Numbered from the stretch's first letter, positions 16,548 to 26,079 are shown. The stretch is DNA of 64,000 bases from an uncultured Clostridia bacterium (GCA_904373255.1 CAJFFD010000002.1:1-64000), one strand, 5' to 3'. Made by a program: numbers and translations. Notes: generated by a model from the letters alone, not told the origin.

Positions 16548-17966
16548 ATGGCTAACAAAGAAAATAAGAAGGTTTTGATTACCGATACTATTCTGCGCGA
16601 CGCGCATCAGTCGCAGGCGGCTACCCGAATGCGCACGGACGAGATGATCCCCGTTTTGGAGCAGCTCGACGACGTCGGATATTATTCTTTGGAAGCGTGG
16701 GGCGGCGCGACATTTGACAGCTGCCTCCGCTTTCTGAACGAGGATCCTTGGGAGCGCCTGCGCACGCTGAGGCGTTATCTGAAAAAAACACCCGTACAAA
16801 TGCTTTTGCGCGGGCAGAACCTGCTCGGCTATCGCCATTATTCGGACGATGTAGTGGAAAAATTTGTCGCAAAGTCGATTGAAAACGGCGTCGGGGTCGT
16901 CCGCGTATTCGACGCGCTCAATGACCCGCGCAACCTCGAAACATCGATGAAAGCGATCAAGAAATACGGCGGCATCTGCGAAGCGGCGATCAGCTATACG
17001 ACCAGTCCCGTGCATACGACCGAATATTTTGTAAAGCTCGCAAAACAGCTTGAAAGCATGGGGGCGGACAATATCTGTATCAAGGATATGGCGAACCTGC
17101 TCCTGCCGTATACGGCATACGACCTCGTTTCAAGGCTGAAAAAGGAATTGAAGCCGTCGACGAAAGTGCATTTGCATACGCACAATACGGCGGGAACGGG
17201 CGATATGGTCAATCTTAAAGCGATTGAGGCGGGCGTCGATATCGTCGATACGGCTCTCTCGCCGCTCGGCAACGGCACCAGCCAGCCTGCGACAGAACCT
17301 TTGGTCGCAACATTGCAGGGTACACCGTACGATACTGGAATCGAAATTAAAAAACTGCTGCCCATCGTCAATCACTTCAAAAAGGTCGCCGATCGGCTCA
17401 AAGCGGACGGATTCCTGTCTCCGAAGGTTCTCTCTATCGACATCAATGCGCTCATCTATCAAGTACCCGGCGGAATGCTGTCCAACCTTATCTCGCAGCT
17501 CAAGCAGCAGAATAAGTCGGATAAACTGGAAGAGGTGCTTGCTGAAGTTCCGAATGTCCGCAAAGACTGCGGATATCCGCCGCTCGTCACTCCGTCCAGT
17601 CAAATTGTCGGAACGCAGGCTGTTCTCAATGTACTCGCCGGAGAGCGCTATAAGATGGTTACCAAAGAGTTTAAGGGGATTCTTCGCGGGGAATACGGCA
17701 AATTGCCCGCCGAGCCTGATGCGGGAGTTGTCAAAAAATGTATCGGAAACGAAAAGCGCATAACCTATCGTCCGGCGGATGACCTTAAGCCTGAATATGA
17801 TCAGTTCAAAGCTGAAATCGCCGAGTATCTGGAGCAGGAAGAGGATGTGCTGTCCTACGCGGTATTCGGTCAGGTTGCGTTGAATTTCTTCAAATGGCGG
17901 AAGGCGCAGAAAAGCGGCGTCGATAAAAACCTGCTTGACGCCGGCAAGGGAGTGTATCCCGTCTGA
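16548..17966 (+). CDS. oadA: OadA/5S-like carboxyltransferase (oxaloacetate decarboxylase alpha) without biotin domain
   Basis: The 472-residue protein begins with the HMGL-like TIM barrel motif ITDTILRDAHQSQAATRMRT. Metal- and biotin-site residues follow (Asp of RDAHQ, KDMANLLLP with the carbamylated-lysine region, HLHTHNTAG). The conserved C-terminal carboxylase domain ends at 472 without a biotinyl module, like the 5S subunit of transcarboxylase. It should transfer carboxyl between oxaloacetate/pyruvate and the biotin on the separate carrier at 14866-15231. It lies 109 bases after oadB in the same orientation. Confidence 0.92.
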   Translation: MANKENKKVLITDTILRDAHQSQAATRMRTDEMIPVLEQLDDVGYYSLEAWGGATFDSCLRFLNEDPWERLRTLRRYLKKTPVQMLLRGQNLLGYRHYSDDVVEKFVAKSIENGVGVVRVFDALNDPRNLETSMKAIKKYGGICEAAISYTTSPVHTTEYFVKLAKQLESMGADNICIKDMANLLLPYTAYDLVSRLKKELKPSTKVHLHTHNTAGTGDMVNLKAIEAGVDIVDTALSPLGNGTSQPATEPLVATLQGTPYDTGIEIKKLLPIVNHFKKVADRLKADGFLSPKVLSIDINALIYQVPGGMLSNLISQLKQQNKSDKLEEVLAEVPNVRKDCGYPPLVTPSSQIVGTQAVLNVLAGERYKMVTKEFKGILRGEYGKLPAEPDAGVVKKCIGNEKRITYRPADDLKPEYDQFKAEIAEYLEQEEDVLSYAVFGQVALNFFKWRKAQKSGVDKNLLDAGKGVYPV

Positions 17967-17994
17967 TGTTTCCGGCGGGCAGGCAAAAGCGCCA

Positions 17995-18039
17995 AACGGG
18001 ATTTAGCCATCCGCTTTCATTGCGGATGGCTAACCGTTT
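17995..18039 (+). terminator. Terminator-like hairpin after the decarboxylase operon
   Basis: A perfect 12-bp stem TTAGCCATCCGC/GCGGATGGCTAA is extended by AAACGG/CCGTTT across a bulge. No long T-tract follows. Confidence 0.6.
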
Positions 18040-18067
18040 ATAACGCTGAAAATAAAGGTGCGGCATT

Positions 18068-19312
18068 TTGCCGCAATACGATAAAATGAAAGATGTAATT
18101 GTGATCGGCGCGGGGGCATCCGGGCTTATGGCTGCGTATGCCGCTGCAAAAAACGGAAACCGTGTTACTGTTTTGGAACGGAATGAAAAAGCCGGAAAAA
18201 AAATTTATATCACCGGCAAAGGTCGCTGCAACGTAACAAATGATGTTCCTCCCGAAGAGTTTTTTGAAAATGTTGTACGCAATGCAAAATTTTTGAAAAG
18301 CTGCATTTACGCATTCCCGCCCGAACGCTTGATGCAACTGTTGGAAAAGGGCGGGGTACCCCTGAAAACCGAAAGAGGGAATCGCGTTTTTCCTGTTTCC
18401 GACCGCGCGAGCGACATTACAAAATGCCTGTTGCGATATTGTACCGATGCGGGAGTCCAATTCCGATATAACGCACGGGTAAAATCCGTACGGAAATCGC
18501 AGGCGTCCGGGTTTCAGGTAAATGACGAAGTGAATGAATACTTCGCTGACGCTGTGGTTATCTGCACGGGCGGACTTTCTTATCCGGGTACGGGCAGTTC
18601 GGGGGACGGTTACCGCTTTGCGGAGGACTTTGGAATCCGTATTATTCCTTGCCGCCCGTCCTTGTGCGGCATCGAATGCGATATGCGCGAACTTGCGGCG
18701 CTGCAGGGAATGTCCTTGCGGAATATACGGATCTCCGCTTTCTATCGTGGTAAATGCGTATCCGCTCATTTCGGTGAAATGCTATTTACGCATTACGGAA
18801 TTTCCGGCCCGACCGTCTTATCCATGTCTGCGGAAATCAATTCGCTTCCCATCGACTTGTTGGATGCCCGGCTGGATTTAAAACCTGCGTTGGATGCCGA
18901 AGTGTTGGATAAACGTATTTTGCGCGATATTGAGAAATTCAAGAATAGACAGATGCAAAACGCGCTCGTGGAGCTTTTGCCGAAAAACCTGATAGAGCCG
19001 GTGTTAAAGCAGGCGGGCATATCGGTGTTCCTTCCGGGTAATTCCCTTACGAAGGAACAAAGAAAATCTCTCGTGAACGCGGTGAAAAATTTTCCGCTGC
19101 GTTTGTTGTCCCTGCGTCCGATCGGAGAGGCGGTCGTAACGGCGGGAGGGGCGGATGTTCTACAAATCAACCCGAAAACAATGGAAAGCAAAACAATTCC
19201 CGGGTTATTCCTTTGCGGCGAGCTTCTGGACGTTGACGCCTATACCGGCGGCTTTAATCTGCATATAGCATTTGCCACAGGGTTTGCTGCGGGTGATTCA
19301 ATTTGCGATTAA
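18068..19312 (+). CDS. HI0933/BaiN-family NAD(P)/FAD-dependent oxidoreductase
   Basis: The protein has 414 residues. The FAD-binding Rossmann motif VIVIGAGASGLMAAYAA lies at the N terminus, followed by the family motif GRCNVTN, a mid-chain FPVSDRASD and the C-terminal GLFLCGELLDVDAYTGGFNL. The reading starts at TTG 18068, which has AAAGGTG upstream; ATG at 18086 is an alternative without a clear site. The cellular substrate of most family members is unknown; BaiN proteins reduce bile-acid intermediates but this cannot be assumed. Confidence 0.88.
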   Translation: MPQYDKMKDVIVIGAGASGLMAAYAAAKNGNRVTVLERNEKAGKKIYITGKGRCNVTNDVPPEEFFENVVRNAKFLKSCIYAFPPERLMQLLEKGGVPLKTERGNRVFPVSDRASDITKCLLRYCTDAGVQFRYNARVKSVRKSQASGFQVNDEVNEYFADAVVICTGGLSYPGTGSSGDGYRFAEDFGIRIIPCRPSLCGIECDMRELAALQGMSLRNIRISAFYRGKCVSAHFGEMLFTHYGISGPTVLSMSAEINSLPIDLLDARLDLKPALDAEVLDKRILRDIEKFKNRQMQNALVELLPKNLIEPVLKQAGISVFLPGNSLTKEQRKSLVNAVKNFPLRLLSLRPIGEAVVTAGGADVLQINPKTMESKTIPGLFLCGELLDVDAYTGGFNLHIAFATGFAAGDSICD

Positions 19313-19382
19313 ATGGCGGTTTTTGTCAATTTGCGCAGTACTATGCAAGACATAATATACTATTTTTTATAAAGGAGCCGAT

Positions 19383-20387
19383 ATGAGAGCAATTCGCGGA
19401 GCAATAACCGTGGAGGCAGATTCCCCGGAAGAAATCCGTTGCGCAGTGAAAGAACTGCTGTTGGAAATTAAACAGCAAAATCATTTGACGGAGGATGACA
19501 TTCTTTTTATATTGTTTTCCAACACGGCAGATATACATTCTCTGTATCCCGCAAAAGCGGCGAGGGAAGCAGGGTTTGCTGCGCCTGCGCTTTTTTCGGC
19601 TGCCGAACCAATGATCGACGGGGCGCTCCCTCTTTGTATCCGCGTTATGGTCTTTGCCGAAAACTGCAACGCTGCAAAACATATTTATTTGCGCGGAGCG
19701 GCTGTCCTGCGGAAGGATTTGAAAAGATTTTCCGTCGCTTTGGACGGGCCGTCGGGAAGCGGAAAGAGTACGATCGCCAAAAAATTGGCGAAAGAATATA
19801 ATATTTTATATTTGGATACGGGCGCGATGTACCGCGCATGCGCTTTGCAGGCAATCGGTGACGGCATCGATCTGAAAGATGAAAAAGCGGTTGGAGCAAT
19901 GCTTGCCCGGATGCGGCTTCACATTGAATATGAAAACGGCATCCAGCATACTTATCTGGGCGACAGGGATGTTTCGGAAGAGATTCGCCGCCCGGAAGTT
20001 TCGATGGCGGCATCCGATATTTCGGCTTTGCGATGCGTGCGCATGAAAATGGTTGATATGCAGCGGGAAATTGCGGCAAAAATGTCCTGTGTTCTGGACG
20101 GGCGAGATATCGGTTCGTATGTCCTCCCGAATGCCGAGTTCAAATTTTATATAACGGCATCGGTTGCCGTCCGCGCGAAGCGGCGCTACAGCGAGTTAAA
20201 GGCAAAAGGGTACGACGTCGACTTGAATATGCTTGAAAAAGAGATTGAACAGCGCGACAGAAACGACTCCACGCGCGAATTTTCACCTCTTGTGCAGGCG
20301 GATGATGCTGTTTATGTTGACACTTCCGATATGACCGTCGAACAAGTCGTTTCTTTTATTAAATCGAAAATTCAGGAAAAGGTATAA
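19383..20387 (+). CDS. cmk: Fusion: AroH-type chorismate mutase and cytidylate kinase
   Basis: Residues 1-115 match AroH chorismate mutase: IRGAITVE with Arg5, YPAKAARE (Lys58, Arg61), Glu75, CIRVM (Arg87) and HIYLRGAAVLRKDL (Tyr102). The active-site Cys75 of the Bacillus enzyme appears as Ser72. Residues 116-334 are a full CMP kinase: P-loop GPSGSGKS (122-129), LDTGAMYRA, VLDGRDIGSYVLPNAEFKFY and the lid RDRNDSTRE. One start (AAAGGAG site) serves both. The first domain would make prephenate, the second phosphorylate CMP/dCMP. It is followed by plsC and ispH-S1, the usual neighbours of cmk in Clostridia. Confidence 0.92.
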   Translation: MRAIRGAITVEADSPEEIRCAVKELLLEIKQQNHLTEDDILFILFSNTADIHSLYPAKAAREAGFAAPALFSAAEPMIDGALPLCIRVMVFAENCNAAKHIYLRGAAVLRKDLKRFSVALDGPSGSGKSTIAKKLAKEYNILYLDTGAMYRACALQAIGDGIDLKDEKAVGAMLARMRLHIEYENGIQHTYLGDRDVSEEIRRPEVSMAASDISALRCVRMKMVDMQREIAAKMSCVLDGRDIGSYVLPNAEFKFYITASVAVRAKRRYSELKAKGYDVDLNMLEKEIEQRDRNDSTREFSPLVQADDAVYVDTSDMTVEQVVSFIKSKIQEKV

Positions 20388-20393
20388 AACAGG

Positions 20394-21035
20394 ATGCTGA
20401 CGTACGGATTTCTTAAAAAAGTTGTAAATGCATTTATACAGATCATACTCCCGTATAAACTGATTGGGAAAGAAAAGGTAAAAGACGGCGCCTGCGTCCT
20501 TGTCGGCAACCATTACCGCATTTGGGACATCGTTCATATGGCATGTACCACGAAAGAAAAGGTGCACTTCATTACCAAACAGGAGTTGTATAAAAGCAAA
20601 TTTCTGGCACACCTTTGCGACATTGTCGAAGCGATACCCGTTTCCCGCGACGGACAGGATGCAAAGGCGGTCATGACGGCGCTTCGTTATTTGAAAAAGG
20701 GCGAAAAAATTTCCATGTTCCCCGAAGGTACGCGCAATAAAACGGATGCGGAATTGCTTCCGCTCAAGGGCGGAGCTGCACTTTTTGCAATCAAGGCGCG
20801 CGTTCCGGTCTATCCGGTCATGTGTCTGCGTAAGACAAGACCGTTCCACCGCACAAAAATTATCGTAGGAGACGGGTTTGAGCTGTCCGAATTTTATGAC
20901 AGAAGAATGTCCGCGGACGACTATGCTGCCGCAGAAAACATAATTCGTGAAAAGATGTTGGAAACCAAGCGCGCTTATCTTGAAAAAATTGCAGCGGAAA
21001 AAGCCGCAAAAAAGAAAAAGAGGAAGAAGAATTGA
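20394..21035 (+). CDS. plsC: 1-acyl-sn-glycerol-3-phosphate acyltransferase
   Basis: The 213-residue protein carries the acyltransferase HX4D motif as NHYRIWD and the substrate-binding FPEGTRNK. The chain ends in a strongly basic tail. It makes phosphatidic acid at the inner face of the membrane. The gene starts 6 bases after cmk and its stop overlaps the TTG start of ispH by four bases (TTGA). The cmk-plsC-ispH order is common in Clostridia. Confidence 0.92.
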   Translation: MLTYGFLKKVVNAFIQIILPYKLIGKEKVKDGACVLVGNHYRIWDIVHMACTTKEKVHFITKQELYKSKFLAHLCDIVEAIPVSRDGQDAKAVMTALRYLKKGEKISMFPEGTRNKTDAELLPLKGGAALFAIKARVPVYPVMCLRKTRPFHRTKIIVGDGFELSEFYDRRMSADDYAAAENIIREKMLETKRAYLEKIAAEKAAKKKKRKKN

Positions 21036-23131
21036 AAGTTACGGTAGCTCCGAGCAGCGGATTCTGCCGCGGCGTGAGCAATGCGGTCGACACCGCCATG
21101 CGAATCGACCCGCACGGCACATACATTCTCGGAGAGTTGATACACAATCCTGTCGTGACGGAGCAGATCGCAAGGAGAGGAATCCGAACGGTCGACGATA
21201 TCGGTGAAGTGCCGGACGGCGCAACCCTTATCCTGCGTTCGCACGGAGCAGGAAAGGCGGTTTACGAAGAGTGCAATGTCCGGAATATCCGGATTGTCGA
21301 CTGCACTTGCCCGTTTGTCAAGCGTACACAGAACATTGTGCGGGAATATTCGGAAGAAGGCAGGCAGATAGCCGTCATCGGCGAGCGGAAACACCCTGAA
21401 GTAGCGGGGATTTGCGGATGGTGCGACGGAGACTCAATAGTGCTTGACGGCGAAGACGATCCTCAAATCCGTCTGTTGCAGGGCAAAAATGCCGTCGTTG
21501 TCGTCCAAACGACCTATTCCGAACAAAAATTTGAAAAAATTATTAAAAATATTAAAAAAGTTTGCGGAAAAACAGTTGAGATTTTCAAAACAATTTGTTA
21601 TACTACTAATAAGCGTCAAAGCGAGGCAGCCGAACTGTCTGAAAAATGCGATGCGATGCTTGTCATCGGCGGATTGAACAGCAGCAATACCAATAAGCTG
21701 TATGACATATGCAGGGAACATTGCAAAAATGTTTTTCGGTTGGCGAGCGCTGACGAATTTGATGTCGACAAAATAAAAAAATTTAAAAATGTAGGCATTG
21801 TGTCCGGGGCGTCAACCCCGCACACGCAGACGCAGGAGGTTCTTTTTAAGATGGAAAACAACACAGAAGTGAAAGCAACGAACGAAATGGAAAACGTCGT
21901 TGCCCAGATGGATAACGGACAGTCAAAATTAAAGAAGGGGCAGCTCGTAACTGCGATCATCTCTTCGGCTTCGGACGAAGGCGTGGCTGTGTTGTTACCG
22001 TTCTTCAAAAAGGAGATCCTGCTCGATAAAGATGAGATCGAGTGCGAAGAGTATAAGAAAGAAGATTTTGCCGGTAAAATTGGCGATGAAATCGAGGTTA
22101 TGGTCGTTTCTCCCGCCAATCCTGTAAAACTTTCGCAGAAAATCATCGCACAGATGAAGGAAGAAGAGGGCAAGATCGAAGCCATCAGCAACGGCGAAGA
22201 ATTCGACGTCACCTGCACCGGCTTCAACAAGGGCGGTCTCACCGCGTCGATGGGCACCTATTCCGTATTTGTCCCGGCGAAAGAAATCCGCATGGGATAT
22301 GTCAAAGAACTCGATAAATATGTCGGCAAAAAGCTCCGCCTGAAGGCGCTTGAAATTAAAAAGTCCGACAGAAAGAAGGAGATTATCGCTTCCCAACGCG
22401 TCATCCTCGAAGAGGAGAAGGCAGCACGCGATCAGGCGAAGGCTGAAAAGGAAGCTGAATTCTTTGCAAATGTTCACGTCGGCGACGTGGTCGAGGGCAA
22501 AGTTGAGCGCGTCACCAATTTCGGTGCGTTCGTTTCCGTCAACGGGTTCGATTGCCTTGCGCACATCTCCGATTTGTCCTGGTCGGGCGTGAAAAACGTG
22601 ACCGACGTTTTGGAGATCGGCAAAAAATATGAATTCAAAGTGCTGAAAGTGGACGAGGAGAATAAGAAGGTTTCCATCGGCTACAAACAGCTTCAGCCCC
22701 AGCCTTGGGATTTGGTCGCGGATAAATATGCGGAAGGCGACGTTGTACACGGCAAGGTCGTGCGCATCGTTCCGTTCGGCGCATTCGTTGAAATCGAAAA
22801 CGGCGTAGACGGCTTGGTTCACGTTTCCCAGATTTCGCACGAGTGGTTGGAAAACCCGACCTCCGTTCTCACGATCGGCGAAGAGATCGACGCGAAGATC
22901 CTCGTGCTCGATCCCGCAAACAAGAAGATGACCCTTTCCATTAAGGCGCTTCTTCCCGAACCCGAGGTCACGAAGGTTCGTCCTCGCCGCGAAGGAGAGG
23001 ATAAGGGCGAGCGCAAGAACCGCAAACCCCGTCAGTCCCGCGACAACAGAGATGAGGATGAGTTCAGAGAGTGGTCTGAAGGCGGTCTCGGCGGCGCTTC
23101 GATTGCGGAAATGCTGCAAAACAAAAACTAA
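21032..23131 (+). CDS. ispH: Bifunctional IspH (HMBPP reductase) / ribosomal protein S1
   Basis: Residues 1-280 are IspH: iron-sulfur cysteines at 12 (SGFCRGVSNA), in VDCTCPF and in TICYTTNKRQ; His in GELIHNP, RSHGAG and RKHPEV. Residues about 305-665 hold four S1 domains; the last two are the canonical RNA-binding ones (VVEGKVERVTNFGAFVSVNG and VVHGKVVRIVPFGAFVEIEN), and the first two are more divergent. A basic tail follows. The start is TTG, overlapping the plsC stop. The fusion joins the last step of MEP isoprenoid synthesis with an RNA-binding translation factor and is well known in Clostridia. Confidence 0.95.
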   Translation: MKVTVAPSSGFCRGVSNAVDTAMRIDPHGTYILGELIHNPVVTEQIARRGIRTVDDIGEVPDGATLILRSHGAGKAVYEECNVRNIRIVDCTCPFVKRTQNIVREYSEEGRQIAVIGERKHPEVAGICGWCDGDSIVLDGEDDPQIRLLQGKNAVVVVQTTYSEQKFEKIIKNIKKVCGKTVEIFKTICYTTNKRQSEAAELSEKCDAMLVIGGLNSSNTNKLYDICREHCKNVFRLASADEFDVDKIKKFKNVGIVSGASTPHTQTQEVLFKMENNTEVKATNEMENVVAQMDNGQSKLKKGQLVTAIISSASDEGVAVLLPFFKKEILLDKDEIECEEYKKEDFAGKIGDEIEVMVVSPANPVKLSQKIIAQMKEEEGKIEAISNGEEFDVTCTGFNKGGLTASMGTYSVFVPAKEIRMGYVKELDKYVGKKLRLKALEIKKSDRKKEIIASQRVILEEEKAARDQAKAEKEAEFFANVHVGDVVEGKVERVTNFGAFVSVNGFDCLAHISDLSWSGVKNVTDVLEIGKKYEFKVLKVDEENKKVSIGYKQLQPQPWDLVADKYAEGDVVHGKVVRIVPFGAFVEIENGVDGLVHVSQISHEWLENPTSVLTIGEEIDAKILVLDPANKKMTLSIKALLPEPEVTKVRPRREGEDKGERKNRKPRQSRDNRDEDEFREWSEGGLGGASIAEMLQNKN

Positions 23132-23149
23132 TTTGAAAAAATATAAAAG

Positions 23150-23172
23150 CCCCGCCTAGTCGCGGGGTTTTT
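23150..23172 (+). terminator. Terminator of the cmk-plsC-ispH operon
   Basis: CCCCGC and GCGGGG flank a 6-base loop and are followed by TTTTT. Confidence 0.85.
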
Positions 23173-23192
23173 GATTATAGAGAGGTGTTAAT

Positions 23193-25046
23193 ATGGCTAA
23201 ACAAGGTAATATTCGCATATCAAGCGAAAACATGATGCCCATCATTAAAAAATGGCTCTATTCGGACAAGGACATTTTTCTGCGCGAGATCGTCGCAAAC
23301 GGGATCGACGCGATCACCAAGTATAAAAAACTGACGGACATGGGCGAAGCTCCCGCATTCGACGGCGAATTTTGTATCAAAGTTTCCATCGACAAGGACG
23401 CAAAGACGCTGACCGTCGAGGATAACGGTCTCGGCATGACGGAGAATGAGGTCGAGCAGTACATCACGCAGATCGCCTTTTCCGGCGCGGCGGATTTTCT
23501 CTCGAAATACGAAAAAGCGGGCGGCGACGGCATCATCGGGCATTTCGGTCTCGGCTTTTATTCCGCCTATATGGTTTCGGAAAACATCGAGATCTTTACG
23601 AAGTCTTACCGCGAAGATGCGAAGGGCGTGCATTGGGAATCGGACGGCGAAAGTACCTACACGATCGAGGAATGCGACATCGCCGAGCGCGGCACGAAGA
23701 TCGTCATGCATATCGCCGACAGCGAAAAGGAATTTTTGGAAGAGGGAACGATTCGCAACCTCATCGACAAATATTGTTCCTTCATGCCGTACAATATTTA
23801 TCTGAATTTTGCGGGCAAGGACGATAAGCCGCTCAACGACACGGCTCCGCTGTACCTGAAAAATCCGAAGGACTGCACAGAGGATGAATATAAGGAATTT
23901 TACCGCAAAACCTTCCACGATTATCACGACCCGCTCTTTTGGATTCACCTCAATATGGATTATCCTTTCCGCTTAAAGGGTATTCTGTATTTCCCGAAAG
24001 TCAACAATAAAGTGGAGTTGGAACGCGGGCAGGTCAAGCTGTACTGCAACCAGGTGTTTATTGCGGACAATATCAAGGAGGTCATCCCCGAATACCTGCT
24101 CCTTTTGAAGGGCGTCATCGACTGCCCCGACATTCCGCTCAATGTGTCGCGCAGCTTTTTGCAGAACGACAGGCAGGTGCAGAAGATCTCCAAGCACATC
24201 GTCAAAAAGGTCGCAGACAAGCTCACGGGGCTGTACAAAACCGATAAGGAAAAATACGAGACTTGCTGGAACGATATTTCCGTTTTCGTCAAACTCGGGT
24301 GCCTGAAAGACGAAGATTTCTACTCCAAAGTAAAGGATATCATCGTATTCAAAGATTTGGACGGAAAGTATCAGACTCTCGGACAATTTACCGGAGCGGC
24401 AAAAGAGGAAAGCTCTGAATCGAACGCCGCCGAGGAAAATAATGAGGGCAAAAAAGAGGAAACGAAGGAGCCTTCCACCGTCTATTACGTTTCAGACGAA
24501 GTCGGACAGGCGCAGTATATTTCGATGTTCAAAGCGTCCGGCTTAAACGCGATCGTCTGCGATACCTTTATCGACCCCCACTTTATCAGTTACCTTGAAT
24601 TCAAAGAGTCGGGAAAATATAAGTTCTTGCGCATCGACGCGGACGTAGACGCTGCGTTGAAGGCGGATGAGCAAACGGATAACAAGGAGCTGGAGGAGGC
24701 GTTTAAGGCTTCGCTTAAAAATACACAGATCGCCGTTAAAGCGGAAAAATTTAAAAACGAATCTGTACCCGCGATCATCAACGTTTCGGAATATTCCCGC
24801 CGCTTCGGCGAAATGAACGCCTTTTACGGTATGGCGGGCGCCGATACCGACCGGGATATGACCATCGTTCTCAATACGGCGAACCCGATCATCGCGGCAT
24901 TTGCGTCACTCGACGACACAAAGAAGAAATTTGTTGCAAACCAGGTTTATTACCTCGCGATGCTTTCATATAAAAAGCTGTCGCCCGAGGAAATGAAGGA
25001 CTTTTCCGATAACACGGAAACGCTTTTAAAAGAATATATCGGCTGA
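23193..25046 (+). CDS. htpG: Hsp90 chaperone HtpG
   Basis: The 617-residue protein has the GHKL ATPase domain: REIVANGIDAITK (usually RELISNASDA), VEDNGLGMTENEV, and GHFGLGFYSAYMV. It is followed by the middle domain with VSRSFLQNDRQVQK, an acidic, glutamate-rich insert (about 405-430) and the C-terminal dimerisation part. It lacks MEEVD as bacterial forms do. AGAGG precedes the ATG. It is flanked by two terminators, so it is a single-gene transcript. Confidence 0.95.
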   Translation: MAKQGNIRISSENMMPIIKKWLYSDKDIFLREIVANGIDAITKYKKLTDMGEAPAFDGEFCIKVSIDKDAKTLTVEDNGLGMTENEVEQYITQIAFSGAADFLSKYEKAGGDGIIGHFGLGFYSAYMVSENIEIFTKSYREDAKGVHWESDGESTYTIEECDIAERGTKIVMHIADSEKEFLEEGTIRNLIDKYCSFMPYNIYLNFAGKDDKPLNDTAPLYLKNPKDCTEDEYKEFYRKTFHDYHDPLFWIHLNMDYPFRLKGILYFPKVNNKVELERGQVKLYCNQVFIADNIKEVIPEYLLLLKGVIDCPDIPLNVSRSFLQNDRQVQKISKHIVKKVADKLTGLYKTDKEKYETCWNDISVFVKLGCLKDEDFYSKVKDIIVFKDLDGKYQTLGQFTGAAKEESSESNAAEENNEGKKEETKEPSTVYYVSDEVGQAQYISMFKASGLNAIVCDTFIDPHFISYLEFKESGKYKFLRIDADVDAALKADEQTDNKELEEAFKASLKNTQIAVKAEKFKNESVPAIINVSEYSRRFGEMNAFYGMAGADTDRDMTIVLNTANPIIAAFASLDDTKKKFVANQVYYLAMLSYKKLSPEEMKDFSDNTETLLKEYIG

Positions 25047-25059
25047 CGGCAGTTGCATA

Positions 25060-25092
25060 CGGCGGGCAGAGTTTTTTCTGCCCGCCGCTTTT
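25060..25092 (+). terminator. Terminator of htpG
   Basis: An 11-bp perfect stem CGGCGGGCAGA/TCTGCCCGCCG with a T-rich loop is followed by CTTTTCTGTTT. Confidence 0.85.
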
Positions 25093-25233
25093 CTGTTTGC
25101 GAACCAAGAGTTCCCTTTGCCTCGCCATGCACATGACTCTCGGGTTTACTTCAGTGCCGCAGGATAAAATTTATGTCGCCGATCCAGCCGTGCATTTTAA
25201 TTCCGGGTAATGCAAAAAATTTCATAGATTCGA

Positions 25234-25262
25234 TTGCATAAATGTATAAAATATTGTATAAT
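25234..25262 (+). promoter_or_regulatory. Promoter of nadK placed for a leaderless transcript
   Basis: TTGCAT, 17 bases, TATAAT (25257-25262). The ATG of nadK begins at 25269, which is where transcription should start. No Shine-Dalgarno sequence lies between. Confidence 0.75.
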
Positions 25263-25268
25263 ATTGGC

Positions 25269-26078
25269 ATGAAAGTCGGCATATTCTGCAACAAGGCAAC
25301 AAAAAAATTTGACAGTGTGCAAAAGGAGCTTTTCAGACTTCTGCGCGAGCGCGGAGTCGAATACGCGACCTATTATTCCGTTGAAGAAATAGGGCAGACA
25401 GATGTACTGATCGTTTTGGGCGGCGACGGTACCATTTTGAAAACGGCGATCGAAGCGGGAAGGCAGGGCGTTCTTCTGCTCGGCATTAACGCGGGAAACC
25501 TCGGTTTTTTGACGGAGTTTGAAGCGGATGAGGCAAAGTCTGCCGTGGATTTGCTCTGCAACAGGCGGTATGTTACGGAAAAGCGAAGCGTTCTTGAGAT
25601 AACCGTGAGCGGGAAAAAGTACTATGCACTCAACGAGGCAACTTTCCACCGGCATTACGACGAAGCGGCGGATAACAATGTCGTTGCGGTAACCGCAGAG
25701 ATCGACGGAAAACGTGTAGATAAAATCGTCGGCGACGGAATTATCGTAAGCACTCCGACCGGGTCTACGGCTTATTCGCTCTCGGCGGGCGGGCCTATCC
25801 TGACTCCGGACATTGCAGCCTTTATTCTGACCCCCGTCTGTGCGCATTCTCTGCATAACCGTCCGGTTGTCTATGCCGACACCAGCGTAATGCGCATTTT
25901 CCTCGCCGAAGAAGGGGCGTCTCTGACCCTGTATTGCGACGGAAAATATATCGGAGAAATTTTTGGCAACGACGATGTTGTGTTGCGGAAAGCTGATTTT
26001 TCGGTCGGGTTTATCCGGCGACCGGACAGCAACTTTTTTGACAAATTACTCTTTAAATTGAATAAATGGAGCGAATAG
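25269..26078 (+). CDS. nadK: NAD kinase
   Basis: The 269-residue enzyme shows GGDGTILKTA, NAGNLGFLTEF and DGIIVSTPTGSTAYSLSAGG, the substrate and catalytic motifs of ATP-NAD kinases. It phosphorylates NAD to NADP. The start is ATG 25269; a longer frame to 25242 would begin inside the promoter spacer. The gene leads a nadK-argR-recN-spoIVB series typical of Clostridia. Confidence 0.93.
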   Translation: MKVGIFCNKATKKFDSVQKELFRLLRERGVEYATYYSVEEIGQTDVLIVLGGDGTILKTAIEAGRQGVLLLGINAGNLGFLTEFEADEAKSAVDLLCNRRYVTEKRSVLEITVSGKKYYALNEATFHRHYDEAADNNVVAVTAEIDGKRVDKIVGDGIIVSTPTGSTAYSLSAGGPILTPDIAAFILTPVCAHSLHNRPVVYADTSVMRIFLAEEGASLTLYCDGKYIGEIFGNDDVVLRKADFSVGFIRRPDSNFFDKLLFKLNKWSE

Positions 26079-26079
26079 T

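Noticed and set aside
25242-25268. Earlier ATG for nadK
   Set aside because: It lies in the spacer of a strong promoter and would not be in the transcript.
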